Assembly: GCA_900757265.1 (NCBI GenBank)
Contig: CAAENW010000269.1
Coordinates: 1 to 14,207, forward strand
DNA: 14,207 nucleotides
Source: an uncultured Collinsella sp.
GTDB taxonomy: Bacteria; Actinomycetota; Coriobacteriia; Coriobacteriales; Coriobacteriaceae
Direction: 5' to 3'
Below, piece after piece: positions 14,155-14,207 of this stretch. Each line of letters opens with the position of its first letter. Within the stretch, counting starts at the first letter, position 1. Both the position numbers and the translations under genes were made by a program. The notes beneath the pieces are model-generated. The model saw only the letters and a program-made list of their open reading frames with translations, was not told where the DNA came from and made no database searches.

Positions 14155-14207
14155 ATGGCGAACGACAGCAAGACATGGCGGTGCGGAAAGTACGAGCTCA
14201 GCTTTGA
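14155..14207 (+). CDS. folP: Dihydropteroate synthase, N-terminal fragment (cut by window end)
   Basis: Only 17 codons and two bases are present. ATG at 14155 follows AGGAGG by 6 bases. The peptide MANDSKTWRCGKYELSF resembles the short strand that opens many dihydropteroate synthases (W-C-G-x-x-x-L), just before the first conserved substrate-binding motif, which would lie beyond the window. That enzyme joins p-aminobenzoate to pterin pyrophosphate in folate synthesis. The call rests on this short match alone. Confidence 0.5.
   Translation, partial: MANDSKTWRCGKYELSF

Overview
The window looks like chromosomal DNA of a high-GC gut actinobacterium of the Coriobacteriia, most likely Collinsella or a close relative. 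The reasons are the G+C-rich coding, the frequent GTG and TTG starts with strong Shine-Dalgarno sequences, the LuxR-type regulator beside MFS transporters, and an ECF transporter whose two ATPases are fused into one chain. The taxonomic call is inference from gene content and style, not from a marker gene.

Layout. 1-2677 (minus strand) carries two housekeeping genes, glmU (UDP-GlcNAc synthesis) and prs (PRPP synthesis), with a strong intrinsic terminator between them. 2871-5407 (plus) is an overlapping two-gene unit for an energy-coupling-factor (ECF) importer: the membrane subunit EcfT and a double-ATPase EcfA1-EcfA2 fusion. The fusion has an odd AT-richer linker bounded by inverted repeats. 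5432-10997 is a metabolic cassette. A LuxR-type regulator (minus) is divergent from a plus-strand series: MFS transporter, YtcJ-like amidohydrolase, second MFS transporter, and a small four-helix membrane protein. The natural reading is that the regulator senses or controls uptake and hydrolysis of an unknown amide-type or related substrate. 11119-11817 encodes an ECF substrate-binding (S) subunit, possibly for cobalamin. It probably works with the EcfT and EcfA proteins encoded 6 kb upstream, and the cassette may have been inserted between them.

11818-12352 is a 535-base convergent intergenic region and the most unusual part of the window. It holds two nested palindromic elements. The first has perfect 32-base arms. 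The second is a long imperfect hairpin with a bidirectional terminator at its tip, and diverged direct repeats flank it. The two elements share inner sequence but have different, self-complementary outer arms. 12353-14059 holds xthA (exonuclease III, minus) divergent from a sirtuin-type NAD-dependent deacylase (plus). After a terminator-like hairpin, the window ends in the first 17 codons of a probable dihydropteroate synthase gene (folP).

I saw no rRNA or tRNA gene, CRISPR array, transposase or phage gene.
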